NCBI GenBank assembly: GCA_964588385.1
Contig: CAZPPG010000012.1
Coordinates: forward strand, 1-64,000
Length of the DNA stretch: 64,000 nt
Direction of reading: 5' to 3'
Source of the DNA: JAHBWV01 sp964588385
GTDB lineage: Bacteria > Planctomycetota > Phycisphaerae > Phycisphaerales > UBA1924
Shown here: piece after piece, positions 39,979 through 49,163 of the stretch
How the letters are laid out: each line of letters starts with the position of its first letter
How positions within the stretch are numbered: position 1 is the stretch's first letter
Notes under the pieces: model-generated
The model's database searches: none
Told to the model about the DNA's origin: nothing
Seen by the model: the letters and a program-made list of their open reading frames with translations, nothing else
Program-made: the position numbers and the translations under genes

Positions 39979-41351
39979 ACCCCGCGCCCGCCCCACGCAT
40001 CATCACCCCGCCCCAGGATCCGGACTCTCTCGGCTCCTGGCGCTACTTCCGCTCCCGCGGCTCGCGCTGCGCCTGGAACACGACCGGCACACACATCCTC
40101 GCGCACCGCTGCTCCACACTGGAACACGACCCGGACGAGATCGAGCCGTGCGAGATCGGGCTGCTCGACGCCGACGGGCGCACGTTCACCGCGCTCGGCG
40201 CGACCACCGCGTGGAGCGATGCGGACGGGGCCCGGTTGCAATGGCTTGACGAGTCGCGCGTGATCTATAACCGCCGCGACGAGAACGACCGCATCCACGC
40301 CGCGATCGTCGAGATCGACGGCGCGGTTCCCGCGCGCCGCCCCGTTCACCTGGACCACCCGATCCACACCGTCTCGCCCGCGGGCACGCACGCCGCCACC
40401 ATCAGCTTCGAGCGCCTGTGCGCCCACCGACCCGCGCTCGCCATTCCCGCTCTGGTCGATCCTCACTTCGCCAATCCCGCCCCGCGCCACAGCGGCGTCT
40501 GCACGATCGACCTCCGGCGCGGCACGCGCGAGGGGCTCATCACGCTCGGCGACGTGGCCCACTGGCAGGAGTCGCCCCTCGGCGCAGGACGCACGCACTT
40601 CGTCGACGATCTCTCCTACGCCCCGGGCGGCACGCGCCTGGCCATCATCCACCGCTTCGAGCGCGCCGACGGGCTCATGCACACGCGCCTGCTGACCATC
40701 GACGCCGCCGGCGCAGAGAACCCGCGCGTGCTCATGGAGGGGCGCATCACGCGCCACGCGTGGCTCGACGACGAAACGCTCATCGTCAGCGACGGCCGCG
40801 ACACGCTCGAGATCGTCCGGGACACGCAGCACGAGGCCGGGTCGAGCCGGGCGCGCACCGCCGTTCAGTTGAGCCATGTTCGCGCGGGCGGATCGATCGT
40901 GGCGCACCGGGGGGATACGCACGGGCTCCTGCTCGCCGTGGAGGGTCGCCCGGAAGCGGGCCACGTTACGCCGCTCTTCCTTGTGCGAAGCCCCGGCGCG
41001 GACCTTGCGGGCGCGCAGGCGTTTGCGCTCGGTCGGTTCGCCGCGCCGTCCTCAGAGCTCGAAACGGCGCACCTCGAGACGGAGGATCGGACGGACATCG
41101 CGGACCTCAAGGTCGCGATCGATCCCTTCGGCGCGCGCGCCTGTATCGACACACGCATCGACGGCGCATCCGTGATCGCAACCCTCGACATCTCGCCCGT
41201 CAGCGGCTGCCGTCCACGCGCCGCCCGTCCGACCGTACGTCCGCAGGGTTCTCTGGAGTCTCGTGGCGCGGACATCGGGCTGCTTGAAGAGGCGAGGGCG
41301 GCGCTCGCGCGGCTCCTGAAGGGCCTTGAGCCCGTGGGAGGCATGGCGTGA
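39975..41351 (+). CDS. Uncharacterised beta-propeller-like protein in the polysaccharide operon
   Basis: A 458-residue soluble protein without a signal peptide. Repeating patterns such as LQWLDESRVIYNRRDEND, HTVSPAGTHAATISF, DLSYAPGGTRLAIIHRF and AWLDDETLIVSDGRD resemble TolB-like propeller blades. No catalytic motif is recognised. It overlaps its neighbours by four bases on both sides, between an acyltransferase and a GT2, so it is certainly part of the pathway operon. Its role may be binding or regulating the machinery; this is speculation. Confidence 0.65.
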   Translation: MNPAPAPRIITPPQDPDSLGSWRYFRSRGSRCAWNTTGTHILAHRCSTLEHDPDEIEPCEIGLLDADGRTFTALGATTAWSDADGARLQWLDESRVIYNRRDENDRIHAAIVEIDGAVPARRPVHLDHPIHTVSPAGTHAATISFERLCAHRPALAIPALVDPHFANPAPRHSGVCTIDLRRGTREGLITLGDVAHWQESPLGAGRTHFVDDLSYAPGGTRLAIIHRFERADGLMHTRLLTIDAAGAENPRVLMEGRITRHAWLDDETLIVSDGRDTLEIVRDTQHEAGSSRARTAVQLSHVRAGGSIVAHRGDTHGLLLAVEGRPEAGHVTPLFLVRSPGADLAGAQAFALGRFAAPSSELETAHLETEDRTDIADLKVAIDPFGARACIDTRIDGASVIATLDISPVSGCRPRAARPTVRPQGSLESRGADIGLLEEARAALARLLKGLEPVGGMA

Positions 41352-42190
41352 GCGGCGCGGGCATCACCATCTTCATCCAGACACTCAACGAGGAGAGGAA
41401 CCTTCCGTCCTGCCTGGAGTCCGTGCGCGGGTTCGACGACATCGTCGTGCTCGACTCGCTCTCCACCGACGGCACGGAGCGGATCGCCCGGGAGTTCGGC
41501 TGCCGCTGGTACGCGCGGAAGTTCGACGGTCGCGGCCCGCACCAGAACTGGGCCATGGAGAACATCCCGTGGCCGAACAAGTGGGTCTTCTACCTCGACG
41601 CCGACGAGCACATGACGCCCGAGCTCCGCGCGGAGATCGAGCGCATCGCCGCCGATGAGAGCGAGCGTCGCGTCGCGTTCTACTGCGGACGCAGGAACTA
41701 CTTCATGGGCCGCTGGCTCAAGCACGCGATGCCGCCCGGCAACATCATGCGCTTCTTCCAGCCCCCGAAAATCCGGTTCGCGCGCCTCGCCAATCCGATC
41801 CCGACAATCGACGGCCCGCACGGGTATCTCACGCAGCACTTCCTGCACTACAACTTCAGCAAAGGGCTCACCGAGTGGCTCGAGCGCCACAACCGATACT
41901 CGACCTATGAAGCCAAAGAGACAATGCGGGCGCTGAAGGAGAATCCCGTCGCGCTGGGCAAGATCTTCTCGCGCGACCGCAACACCCGCCGGCTGGAGCT
42001 CAAGAACCTCTCCTTCCGCATGCCGTTCCGCCCGTTCCTGAAGTTCTTCTATATGTACGTGCTCGGCCGCGGCTTCATGGACGGCCGCGCGGGCCTGACC
42101 TACTGCATACTCCAGGCGATCTACGAGTACCAGATCTGTCTGAAGGTGCGCGAGCTCAAACGCGTCGAACGCGGGCTCTCGCCGAGCTGA
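41348..42190 (+). CDS. Glycosyltransferase family 2
   Basis: A 280-residue GT-A glycosyltransferase. It begins with ITIFIQTLNEERNLPSCLESV. DIVVLDSLSTDGT binds the nucleotide sugar, and YLDADEHM provides the DxD metal site (D84, D86). HYNFSKGLTEWLERHNRYS is seen in the WaaE/KdtX-like beta-glycosyltransferase group. A hydrophobic stretch near 225-245 may contact the membrane. The GTG start overlaps the previous stop. Confidence 0.93.
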   Translation: MSGAGITIFIQTLNEERNLPSCLESVRGFDDIVVLDSLSTDGTERIAREFGCRWYARKFDGRGPHQNWAMENIPWPNKWVFYLDADEHMTPELRAEIERIAADESERRVAFYCGRRNYFMGRWLKHAMPPGNIMRFFQPPKIRFARLANPIPTIDGPHGYLTQHFLHYNFSKGLTEWLERHNRYSTYEAKETMRALKENPVALGKIFSRDRNTRRLELKNLSFRMPFRPFLKFFYMYVLGRGFMDGRAGLTYCILQAIYEYQICLKVRELKRVERGLSPS

Positions 42191-42221
42191 GGCACTCGAT
42201 GCACGGGGGAAGCACCACGCC

Positions 42222-43211
42222 ATGTCGCTGAAGCACACCGCGCCCGTTCAGGCCCTTCTGCCCTATCTTCGCGCGGTGCACTACGACCGCCTGCGCCGCC
42301 AGGCCCTGCGCCGGGCCCGCACGCCATCCCCTCACGAGCACGCCGCGGGGGCGGAGCAACCCGCCTCAGCGTTCTTCATCGGCAGCGGGCGCTCGGGCAC
42401 CACGCTGCTCGGACGCCTCTTCGACCAGCACCCCGAAGTCCTCTATCTCTTCGAGCCCTATCACGCGTGGGCCGCGATCGAGCCGCGCAGTGATGTCACC
42501 AACTTCCACGTGCGGGCCGATGGCCTCTTCTTCATGGATCAATCGCTCGCCACGCCCGAGGCGCGAACCCGTTTCGTGCGCACCATGCTGCGCTCGGTGC
42601 GTGAGGCCGGTCGGGGCACGCTCATCGAAAAAACGCCGCACAACGTCTGCCGCATCGGATTCATCGAGAGCCTGGTGCCCGATCCCGCGCGCACGCGCTA
42701 CGTCCACATCGTGCGCGACGGCGTGGACATCGCGCGGTCCATCGGTCGCCTGGCCACGGTCGGCACGTATCGCATCGCCGGAAAGCCCAACTACAACCAG
42801 TGGTGGGGGCTTGGTGGGTGCAAGTGGACGTCGCTCGCGCGCGACGGCGCGGCACACGGGTACTTCCCGGCAGAGGTCGGTCTGATCACGAACGATGCCC
42901 AGCGCGGCGCGTACGAGTGGCTGTGCAGCATCGGCGAGGCCGATCGCTGGCGCCAGACGCTCGGCTCGCGCATGCTGGAGATCCGTTACCCGGATCTGAC
43001 CTCCTCGCCCCGCGAGATCGTGCCAATGGTCTGCCGGCATCTCGGCATCTCGTGCGAGCCCGCGTGGCTCGAGCGTTCCATCGCCCAGGTCCAGCCCGAG
43101 CGCCGCAACAAGGGCGAGCCGCTCCGCCTGCCTCCCGGCATGCTCGCCAGGTTCAACGCCTATCAGGACCGCTTCGGCATGGACGGGCGCGCTGTCGGGC
43201 TCACGGACTGA
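42222..43211 (+). CDS. Sulfotransferase
   Basis: A 329-residue PAPS-dependent sulfotransferase. The 5'-phosphosulfate loop is FFIGSGRSGTTLLGRLFDQHP (GSGRSGTT at 54-61), and the 3'-phosphate segment is YVHIVRDGVDIARS (about 152-165). Sulfation of polysaccharides is common in marine planctomycetes, and its position at the end of the exopolysaccharide operon supports a sulfated product. Its 3' end overlaps the converging secreted-protein gene by 11 bases. Confidence 0.9.
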   Translation: MSLKHTAPVQALLPYLRAVHYDRLRRQALRRARTPSPHEHAAGAEQPASAFFIGSGRSGTTLLGRLFDQHPEVLYLFEPYHAWAAIEPRSDVTNFHVRADGLFFMDQSLATPEARTRFVRTMLRSVREAGRGTLIEKTPHNVCRIGFIESLVPDPARTRYVHIVRDGVDIARSIGRLATVGTYRIAGKPNYNQWWGLGGCKWTSLARDGAAHGYFPAEVGLITNDAQRGAYEWLCSIGEADRWRQTLGSRMLEIRYPDLTSSPREIVPMVCRHLGISCEPAWLERSIAQVQPERRNKGEPLRLPPGMLARFNAYQDRFGMDGRAVGLTD

Positions 43212-44619
43212 CCTTCTCGCCCCGCTCCACGTTCAGCGGCATGTCCTGGCCGCCGGACTTCGTCCGATCCGGGTTGTAACGCGACGTGAAGTCCACCACG
43301 CCCCCGTCGTCCTTGAGATCGCTGCCCGCGGCATACAGCACGAACCCGCGCCCGCCCGCCTGCGCCCCGCGCGCCGGCGGGATGTACCCGAGCGCGAGCT
43401 CCGTGTAGGGATCGCGAGGCGCCTCGGGCATGAACGCGGGGACCAGCTCTTCCAGCGATTCCGGATACGCGCCGCGCGCCAGCCGGAACCGCTCCAGAGC
43501 CACGAGCGTTCGTGTGCCGACGCGATTGGCCCGCATCATGTCCGAGGCCTCCATCAGCCGTTCATTCACCCCGAACATCGAGCCCAGCAGCAGGTTCCCG
43601 ATCACCGCGTTCCACATGTCGGCGTGGGCAGTCCGACGCGCCACCCGCTCAACAGGCGCCATGTCGGCCAGCACGGCCCACTCAGCAAACGCACGCCGCG
43701 TCAGCGAGACCTGGGCCTCGAGCGTCAGCCCGGACGGGAGCATGAGCTGGGCCCGATCAACGGGCCTGGCGGGTGCGATCTCCGCATCGGCATCCGCTCG
43801 GCCCTCTCTCCTTTCGTCTGCGATCTCCTCCATCATCTCATCGACCGTGTCAAGGAGGAACGCAACCGAAACGACGCCCTCGCCCCGCATCGCAAAGCCG
43901 GGAGAGAGCACCGCCGGGTCTCGCAGGAGGGGATCGAGTGCCGCGAGGGATGGCTCGTCGAGCAGCCCGCTGGCGACGGCGGATCGCACCTGCGAGAGCA
44001 TGAGCTGCTCGATCGCGCTGGCCGAGAGATGCCCAAGTTGTCCGATGGAGACGGACATCACCCGGGCCAGTTGGGCCAGATGGCGCGTGCCGCGCACGAA
44101 CGCCTCGCCATCGCCGCGCCGCAGCGCCTCGGCGTTCCGAGCCGCGAGCAGAACGGCGATGCGCCGCGATGAGCCGGCGCCGGCGAAACGCTCGCGAGCG
44201 CGCCGGTTGTCTTGCGGACCGCCGATCGACGTGTCGGGAATCTGGATGGGCAGGCCGAGAGCGGAAACGCGATCAAACACCCCCATCGCGGCGAGCCGGT
44301 CCAGCGCGGCCCGCGTGCTCTGCACCCTGCGCTCCTGGGCGACGGGATCCGGCGCCCGGCCGCCTTCAGCATCCAGGATCAGGAGGTCGAAGACAACTTC
44401 GATCCCATTTTCTTCATCTTCAAGCTCGTCCGCGACTTCGCGCATCGCGTTTCGGACCTCAAGCATGATCGCTCCCGCATCCGTGCCGTCGGGAGAGGTG
44501 TACGGGGCCAGGATGGCCGCGGCTTCCCTCTGAAGGGACTCCATCGTCGGCAGGGGTGTGGCCACGGTCCGTTCCGGAGCGACCAGGGCGCACGCGCACA
44601 CCAGGAGAAAGTCGAGCAT
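43201..44619 (-). CDS. Secreted protein of unknown function with a pseudopilin-like C-terminal segment
   Basis: A 472-residue protein with a signal peptide (MLDFLLVCACALVAPERTVA). Most is helical and Ala/Arg/Glu-rich with no known domain. The last 90 residues (LVALERFRLARGAYPESLEEL, DPYTELALGYIP, FVLYAAGSDLKDDGG) resemble the C-terminal region of GspG-like pseudopilins and similar planctomycete proteins. The ATG at 44619 is chosen; a GTG two codons earlier is possible. It overlaps the sulfotransferase end tail-to-tail and is divergent from the kinase-TPR gene. Confidence 0.7.
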   Translation of the reverse strand: MLDFLLVCACALVAPERTVATPLPTMESLQREAAAILAPYTSPDGTDAGAIMLEVRNAMREVADELEDEENGIEVVFDLLILDAEGGRAPDPVAQERRVQSTRAALDRLAAMGVFDRVSALGLPIQIPDTSIGGPQDNRRARERFAGAGSSRRIAVLLAARNAEALRRGDGEAFVRGTRHLAQLARVMSVSIGQLGHLSASAIEQLMLSQVRSAVASGLLDEPSLAALDPLLRDPAVLSPGFAMRGEGVVSVAFLLDTVDEMMEEIADERREGRADADAEIAPARPVDRAQLMLPSGLTLEAQVSLTRRAFAEWAVLADMAPVERVARRTAHADMWNAVIGNLLLGSMFGVNERLMEASDMMRANRVGTRTLVALERFRLARGAYPESLEELVPAFMPEAPRDPYTELALGYIPPARGAQAGGRGFVLYAAGSDLKDDGGVVDFTSRYNPDRTKSGGQDMPLNVERGEKVSP

Positions 44620-44731
44620 CCGCACATCTTCGCCGATCCGGTGTCTCTCTTCAAGAGGTCCGACATGGACCCGGCGTGAATACGCTCATGTGCCGCACCA
44701 CGGATGGCAACGGGGACACCGGAGAACGTGC

Positions 44732-47641
44732 ATGGCCAACGAGAAGTTCACGGGCATGACGGGCGGGTCCGGCGGGCAGCCTCCGCGCGACGGGCCGGCG
44801 CCCGTTCCCGGCGCCACCGATCGCAAGAACAGCGGCCCCAACGACGAGACGCTCGACGTCGGGCCGGATTCCTGCGAGCTGATTCCCAATCAGCCGGACG
44901 CATTTGAGCGCCCGGGCGACTTCGTCGGGCCGTATCAGTTGATCTCCGTCCTGGGCTCGGGCGGCTTCGGCACCGTCTGGCTCGCCGAACGCCTCCACCC
45001 CATGGTGCAGCGCGTCGCGCTCAAGATCGTCAAGCCGGGCATGGACTCACAGGCCGTCATCGCCCGCTTCCAGCAGGAGCGACAGGCCCTCGCCCTCATG
45101 GACCATCCAAACGTGGCCCGCGTCTTCGACGGTGGCGTCACGGAGCGCGGACGCCCCTTCTTCGTCATGGAGCACGTTGAGGGCCTGCCCATCACCACGC
45201 ACTGCGACGCGCGCAAGCTCACCCTCGCCGAGCGCCTGGCCCTCTTCATCCCCGTCTGCGAGGCCGTGCAGCACGCCCACTTCAAGGGCATCATCCATCG
45301 TGACATCAAGCCGTCCAACATCCTGGTCTTTGAGACCGACGGCCGTGCCATCCCGAAGGTCATCGACTTCGGCATCGCCAAGGCCATGGATCCCTCCATC
45401 TCGCGCGGCGCCGTCCACACCGAGGCAGGCCTGCTCATCGGCACACCGGAGTACATGAGCCCCGAGCAGGCACAGCTCGACGCCTCCGACATCGACTCCC
45501 GCACCGATGTCTACTCGCTCGGGGTCGTGCTGTACGAGATCCTCGTCGGCGAACTGCCCTTCAGCTCGCGCGAGCTGCGCGCCCGGGGGTACGCCGAGAT
45601 CCAGCGGATGATCCGCGATGTCGAGCCCCCAACACCCGGAAAGCGCTTGAGCGCGCTGGCGCCGGAGAGCGCGGTGGCGATCGCGAGCAGCCGGCGCGTC
45701 GAGCCCGCCTCCATGATCCGCACGCTCCGCACGGAGCTGGAGTGGATCCCGCTCAAGGCGATGCGGAAGTCGCGGACCGAGCGATACGCCACACCCGCCG
45801 AGCTTGCGGAGGACGTGCGCCGTTACCTGCGGGGCGATCCGATCCTGGCCGCGCCCGAGAGCCGCGTGTATCGAGCCAGGAAGTTCGCCAGGCGGCATCG
45901 CGGGCGACTGGCGGCGGGCGCGGTGGTGGTTGTCGCGCTGCTGTCCGGCATGGCGGGCACACTCTGGCAGGCGGGCGTGGCCCGCACCGAGCGTGACGCG
46001 GCCCGCGCCGCGCTCGCCGGACAGACCATCGCTCGCGCCCGCGCCGAAACCATTGTCTCCTTCGTCACCAACGCGCTCCGCCAGAGCGATCCCTATCAGG
46101 GAGGCCGCCAGGACACAACGGTCCTTGATGCCATGGAGACGGCGCTGGCCCAGTTGGAGAGCGGCGCGCTCGCGCCCGACCCCGAGACCGAGGCGCGCCT
46201 GCGCGAGACCATCGGCGCGATCCTCCAGAACAACGCCCGCCCCGCCATCGCCGAGCCACAGTTCGCCCGCGCCCTGGAGATCCGCCGGGCCCTCGCGCCC
46301 GGGGACAACGCGGAGACCGCGCTCACGATGAGCGGGCTGGCGGGCACCATCGAGTCGCAGGGACGCTACGAGGAAGCGCTCGCGATCTATACCGAAGCGC
46401 TGGAGATGCGCCGACGCCTCTTTCCCGGTGATCACGAGGCCGTCGCCGCGAGCATGAGCAACCTCGCCCACACGCTCGGGAGACTCGGGCGCTCGACGGA
46501 GTCTCTGGCGATCTACGAGCAGACGCTGGCGATGAACCGGCGCCTGCACAGCGGCGACGACCCGATGGTCGCGACCTCGCTCAACAACATAGCGTTCGCG
46601 CTCCAGGAGGTCGGCCGCTACGAGGACGCCGAGCCCCTGTTCGTCGAGGCGATGGAGATGCTCCGTCGCCTCTTTCCCGGCGATCATCCGAGCGTCGCCG
46701 AGGCGATCAACAACCTCGCGCTCCACCGATCGGAGGGAGGCCGCGACGACGAGGCCGAGCCCCTCTTTGTTGAGACCCTTGATATGTCGCGCCGCATCTT
46801 CGCGGGCGACCACCACCTCGTCGCGACCGCCCTCAACAATCTCGCAACGGTCCGCGAGTCTCTCGGCAAGCTCGACGAGGCCGAGGCACTCTACATCGAG
46901 GCCTTCGAGATGACCCGCCGCCTCTACCCGGGCGACCACCCGACGGTTGCGCTGCACATGTCCAACGCGGCCAACGTCCGGATGACGCTCGGGCGGATGG
47001 CGGAGGCCGAGCCGCTGCTCGTGGACGCGCTGGAGATGAATCGGCGCCTGTTCTCCGGCGACCATCCCGCGACGGCCATGTGCCTGAACAAGCTCGCGTT
47101 CGTCCGGCGCGACGCCGGCGACCTCGACAACGCCGAAGCACTCTTCGTCGAGGCCCTGGAGATGAGCCGCCGGCTCTACCCCGGCGACCATCCCGACGTG
47201 GCCAAGTGCATGAACAGCCTGGCGTTCGTGAAGCGCGACCGGGGCGATGCCCAGGGCGCCGAGCAACTGCTCGAAGAGACGCTCGCGATGACACGCCGCA
47301 TCTACGCCGGCGATCACCCCGATCTGGCCCGCGCCATGAACAACCTCGCGGCGGTCAGAAGATCCGCGGGAAAGCTGGAGGAGTCCGACACACTCTACAC
47401 CGAGATGCTCGCAATGGTCCGCCGCATCTATCCGCCCGAGCACCCCGTCGTCGCGATGTGCGCCCACAACCTCGCGAGCGTTCGCGCCGAGCGCGGCCTT
47501 GTCGCCGACGCGCTCACGCTCGCCGAAGAAGCGCTCGGCATCGCCGCACGCGTCCTGCCCGAGGGCAACCCCGCCACCGAGCAGTACCGCCGGACGGTTG
47601 AGTCGCTCAGGGCCAGGGCCGCGGCTCCGGATGACAAGTAG
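44732..47641 (+). CDS. Membrane Ser/Thr protein kinase with ten TPR repeats
   Basis: A 969-residue kinase. The kinase domain (about 66-370) has GSGGFGTVW, K98 in VALK, D191 in HRDIKPSN, DFG at 212-214 and GTPEYMSPEQ. One transmembrane helix lies at about 392-412. After a helical linker, ten 42-residue kinesin-light-chain-type TPR units run from about residue 524 to 943 (46301-47560), each with a GDHP-like junction. The cytoplasmic kinase and exposed TPRs suggest sensing of a protein ligand. The closest relative here is the WD40-type kinase at 6.7-11.4 kb. It converges with a SpoIIE-type phosphatase gene 16 bases away. Confidence 0.93.
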   Translation: MANEKFTGMTGGSGGQPPRDGPAPVPGATDRKNSGPNDETLDVGPDSCELIPNQPDAFERPGDFVGPYQLISVLGSGGFGTVWLAERLHPMVQRVALKIVKPGMDSQAVIARFQQERQALALMDHPNVARVFDGGVTERGRPFFVMEHVEGLPITTHCDARKLTLAERLALFIPVCEAVQHAHFKGIIHRDIKPSNILVFETDGRAIPKVIDFGIAKAMDPSISRGAVHTEAGLLIGTPEYMSPEQAQLDASDIDSRTDVYSLGVVLYEILVGELPFSSRELRARGYAEIQRMIRDVEPPTPGKRLSALAPESAVAIASSRRVEPASMIRTLRTELEWIPLKAMRKSRTERYATPAELAEDVRRYLRGDPILAAPESRVYRARKFARRHRGRLAAGAVVVVALLSGMAGTLWQAGVARTERDAARAALAGQTIARARAETIVSFVTNALRQSDPYQGGRQDTTVLDAMETALAQLESGALAPDPETEARLRETIGAILQNNARPAIAEPQFARALEIRRALAPGDNAETALTMSGLAGTIESQGRYEEALAIYTEALEMRRRLFPGDHEAVAASMSNLAHTLGRLGRSTESLAIYEQTLAMNRRLHSGDDPMVATSLNNIAFALQEVGRYEDAEPLFVEAMEMLRRLFPGDHPSVAEAINNLALHRSEGGRDDEAEPLFVETLDMSRRIFAGDHHLVATALNNLATVRESLGKLDEAEALYIEAFEMTRRLYPGDHPTVALHMSNAANVRMTLGRMAEAEPLLVDALEMNRRLFSGDHPATAMCLNKLAFVRRDAGDLDNAEALFVEALEMSRRLYPGDHPDVAKCMNSLAFVKRDRGDAQGAEQLLEETLAMTRRIYAGDHPDLARAMNNLAAVRRSAGKLEESDTLYTEMLAMVRRIYPPEHPVVAMCAHNLASVRAERGLVADALTLAEEALGIAARVLPEGNPATEQYRRTVESLRARAAAPDDK
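46301..47560 (+). repeat. 126-base coding repeats (ten TPR units)
   Basis: Ten head-to-tail units of exactly 126 bases encode the 42-residue TPRs of the kinase. All units keep the same length, including the divergent first and last, so the array evolved by whole-unit duplication. Confidence 0.9.
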
Positions 47642-47657
47642 GCCCCGGCGCTGTCGA

Positions 47658-49049
47658 TCACGCCGTCCGCTTGATCACCATGATCGTCACGTCGTCCATC
47701 TGCTTCGCGCCCGACGCGTGCGCGAGCACGGCCTTGTGCAAGCGCTCCACAATCCCCGCGGCGGGCTGCGACGCGCACGACTTCAGCTCGCTCGTCACCA
47801 GCGCCTCCCCGAACTGCACCCCCGCGCCGTTCCGCCACTCGATCACGCCATCGGTCAGCATCACCAGCACGTCCCCCCGCTCCATCCTGAACGTGCGACT
47901 CGGGCTGTACGCCTCCCCGGGCATGATCGCCAGCGGCAAACCATCCCCGCCGAACTGCTCCACGTCCCCGCCCCGCGCGCGATAGAGCAACGAGGGCCCG
48001 TGACCCGCGGAAAGAAACTCCACGTGCCCCTCGCTCTCGAGAACCGCCATCGCCAGCGTAATGAACCGCCCGCCCGTGATGTCCGCGTGCAGCAGATCGT
48101 TCAGTCGCGCCATCAGCGAGGGCGGATGCGAATCCAGCGGCGCGGTCGCCCGCGAGTACGCGCGGCAGACCGCCATCACCAGCGCGGGCCCGATGCCGTG
48201 CCCCGTCACGTCCGCGATCGCCACCAGCAGGCGCCCGTTGGGCAGCTCCTGCCAGTCGTAATAGTCGCCGCCCGTCTGGTCCGCGGGCTGGTTCATCCCG
48301 GCGATGTCGAATCCGTTGAACGCCGGCGATGCGGCGGGGAGCAGCCCGAACTGGATCTGCTTGGCGACCTCAAGATCGCGCTCGATCGCCGCGAGCTTCA
48401 GCCCCGCACGCTCGTGCGCCTCGGCCTCCTCGACCGCTTCGGCGACGTACCGCCGGACCACCCGCGTGGCCACCATGCCGGCGATCCCCGTCAGCGTCAA
48501 CAACACGCCGTAACTGAAGAGCGCGGTGAGCTGGCCGAAGTGCGCGGGATCGCGCCGGATCGCGTCCGCCACAAGCGCCGCGTGGAACACGCCCGCGCCG
48601 ATCCCGAGCCACAGCGTCGTCCAAGGGCGCAGGCGCAAGGTGGACAGCATGATCGTGATCGGAAAGACCAGCACCGCAGGAGCCGTCAGCGCCGTGAACT
48701 CCCCTTTCGGCGACCAATAGTGCAGGATCAACAGAACCGCCGCCGGCCCCGCCAACTCGACGACCGCCGTGATCCCAAGCCGCCACTCCGGAAGCAGCAC
48801 GCCCCTCCGCACGGACGCGAGCAGCGCACGTGAATACAGCGCCTCAAAGACCATGACGGCCAGCAACACACCGATCGAGGGGAAGAAGACATGGTCATGG
48901 GCGATGACAGTCCCACCCTCCATCCGCCGGACGAAGATCAGCACCGCCAGCGCCACGTACACACCCAGCATCAACCGGGCGCGCTGCCCCTCGCTCCGCT
49001 GGATGCGGAGCCGAAAGGATTCTGAACCGGTCAGTGATGGCCTGGCCAT
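47658..49049 (-). CDS. Membrane SpoIIE/RsbU-type PP2C Ser/Thr phosphatase
   Basis: A 463-residue protein. About six transmembrane helices occupy residues 25-200 and a helical linker (AEAVEEAEAHERAGLKLAAIERDLEVAKQ-type) follows. The PPM/SpoIIE domain contains QIQFGLLP, DQTGGDYYDW and VAIADVTGHGIGPAL with metal-binding Asp residues. MLTDGVIEWRN and MDDVTIMVIK close the domain. RsbU-like enzymes dephosphorylate anti-anti-sigma proteins; the target here is unknown. It faces the kinase-TPR gene and could act in opposition to it (inference from position only). Confidence 0.93.
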   Translation of the reverse strand: MARPSLTGSESFRLRIQRSEGQRARLMLGVYVALAVLIFVRRMEGGTVIAHDHVFFPSIGVLLAVMVFEALYSRALLASVRRGVLLPEWRLGITAVVELAGPAAVLLILHYWSPKGEFTALTAPAVLVFPITIMLSTLRLRPWTTLWLGIGAGVFHAALVADAIRRDPAHFGQLTALFSYGVLLTLTGIAGMVATRVVRRYVAEAVEEAEAHERAGLKLAAIERDLEVAKQIQFGLLPAASPAFNGFDIAGMNQPADQTGGDYYDWQELPNGRLLVAIADVTGHGIGPALVMAVCRAYSRATAPLDSHPPSLMARLNDLLHADITGGRFITLAMAVLESEGHVEFLSAGHGPSLLYRARGGDVEQFGGDGLPLAIMPGEAYSPSRTFRMERGDVLVMLTDGVIEWRNGAGVQFGEALVTSELKSCASQPAAGIVERLHKAVLAHASGAKQMDDVTIMVIKRTA

Positions 49050-49098
49050 GGGCGGCCCATCATAACCAGGCCCGAGAGATGCACGGCGAAGCCCGCGC

Positions 49099-49126
49099 TT
49101 GGATCACGCCGCGAATCTGGTACATT
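49099..49126 (+). promoter_or_regulatory. Candidate sigma-70 promoter of the oxidoreductase gene
   Basis: TTGGAT (49099-49104) and TACATT (49121-49126) are separated by 16 bases, 38 bases before the ATG. The -10 region reads GGTACATTGC, almost the same as the GGTATATTGC before the gene at 3524. Confidence 0.45.
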
Positions 49127-49163
49127 GCTCCCCCCTGCCTCACCCACCGACCGGAGCCGATCC

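Noticed and set aside
45047..47467. Frame of about 800 codons antisense to the TPR kinase
   Set aside because: It mirrors the 126-base TPR repeats on the other strand and reads as a Val/His/Arg-rich pseudo-repeat. The sense frame is an intact kinase.
46301..47560. Tandem 126-base array as a non-coding satellite
   Set aside because: The period is a multiple of three and translates into ten in-frame TPR units.
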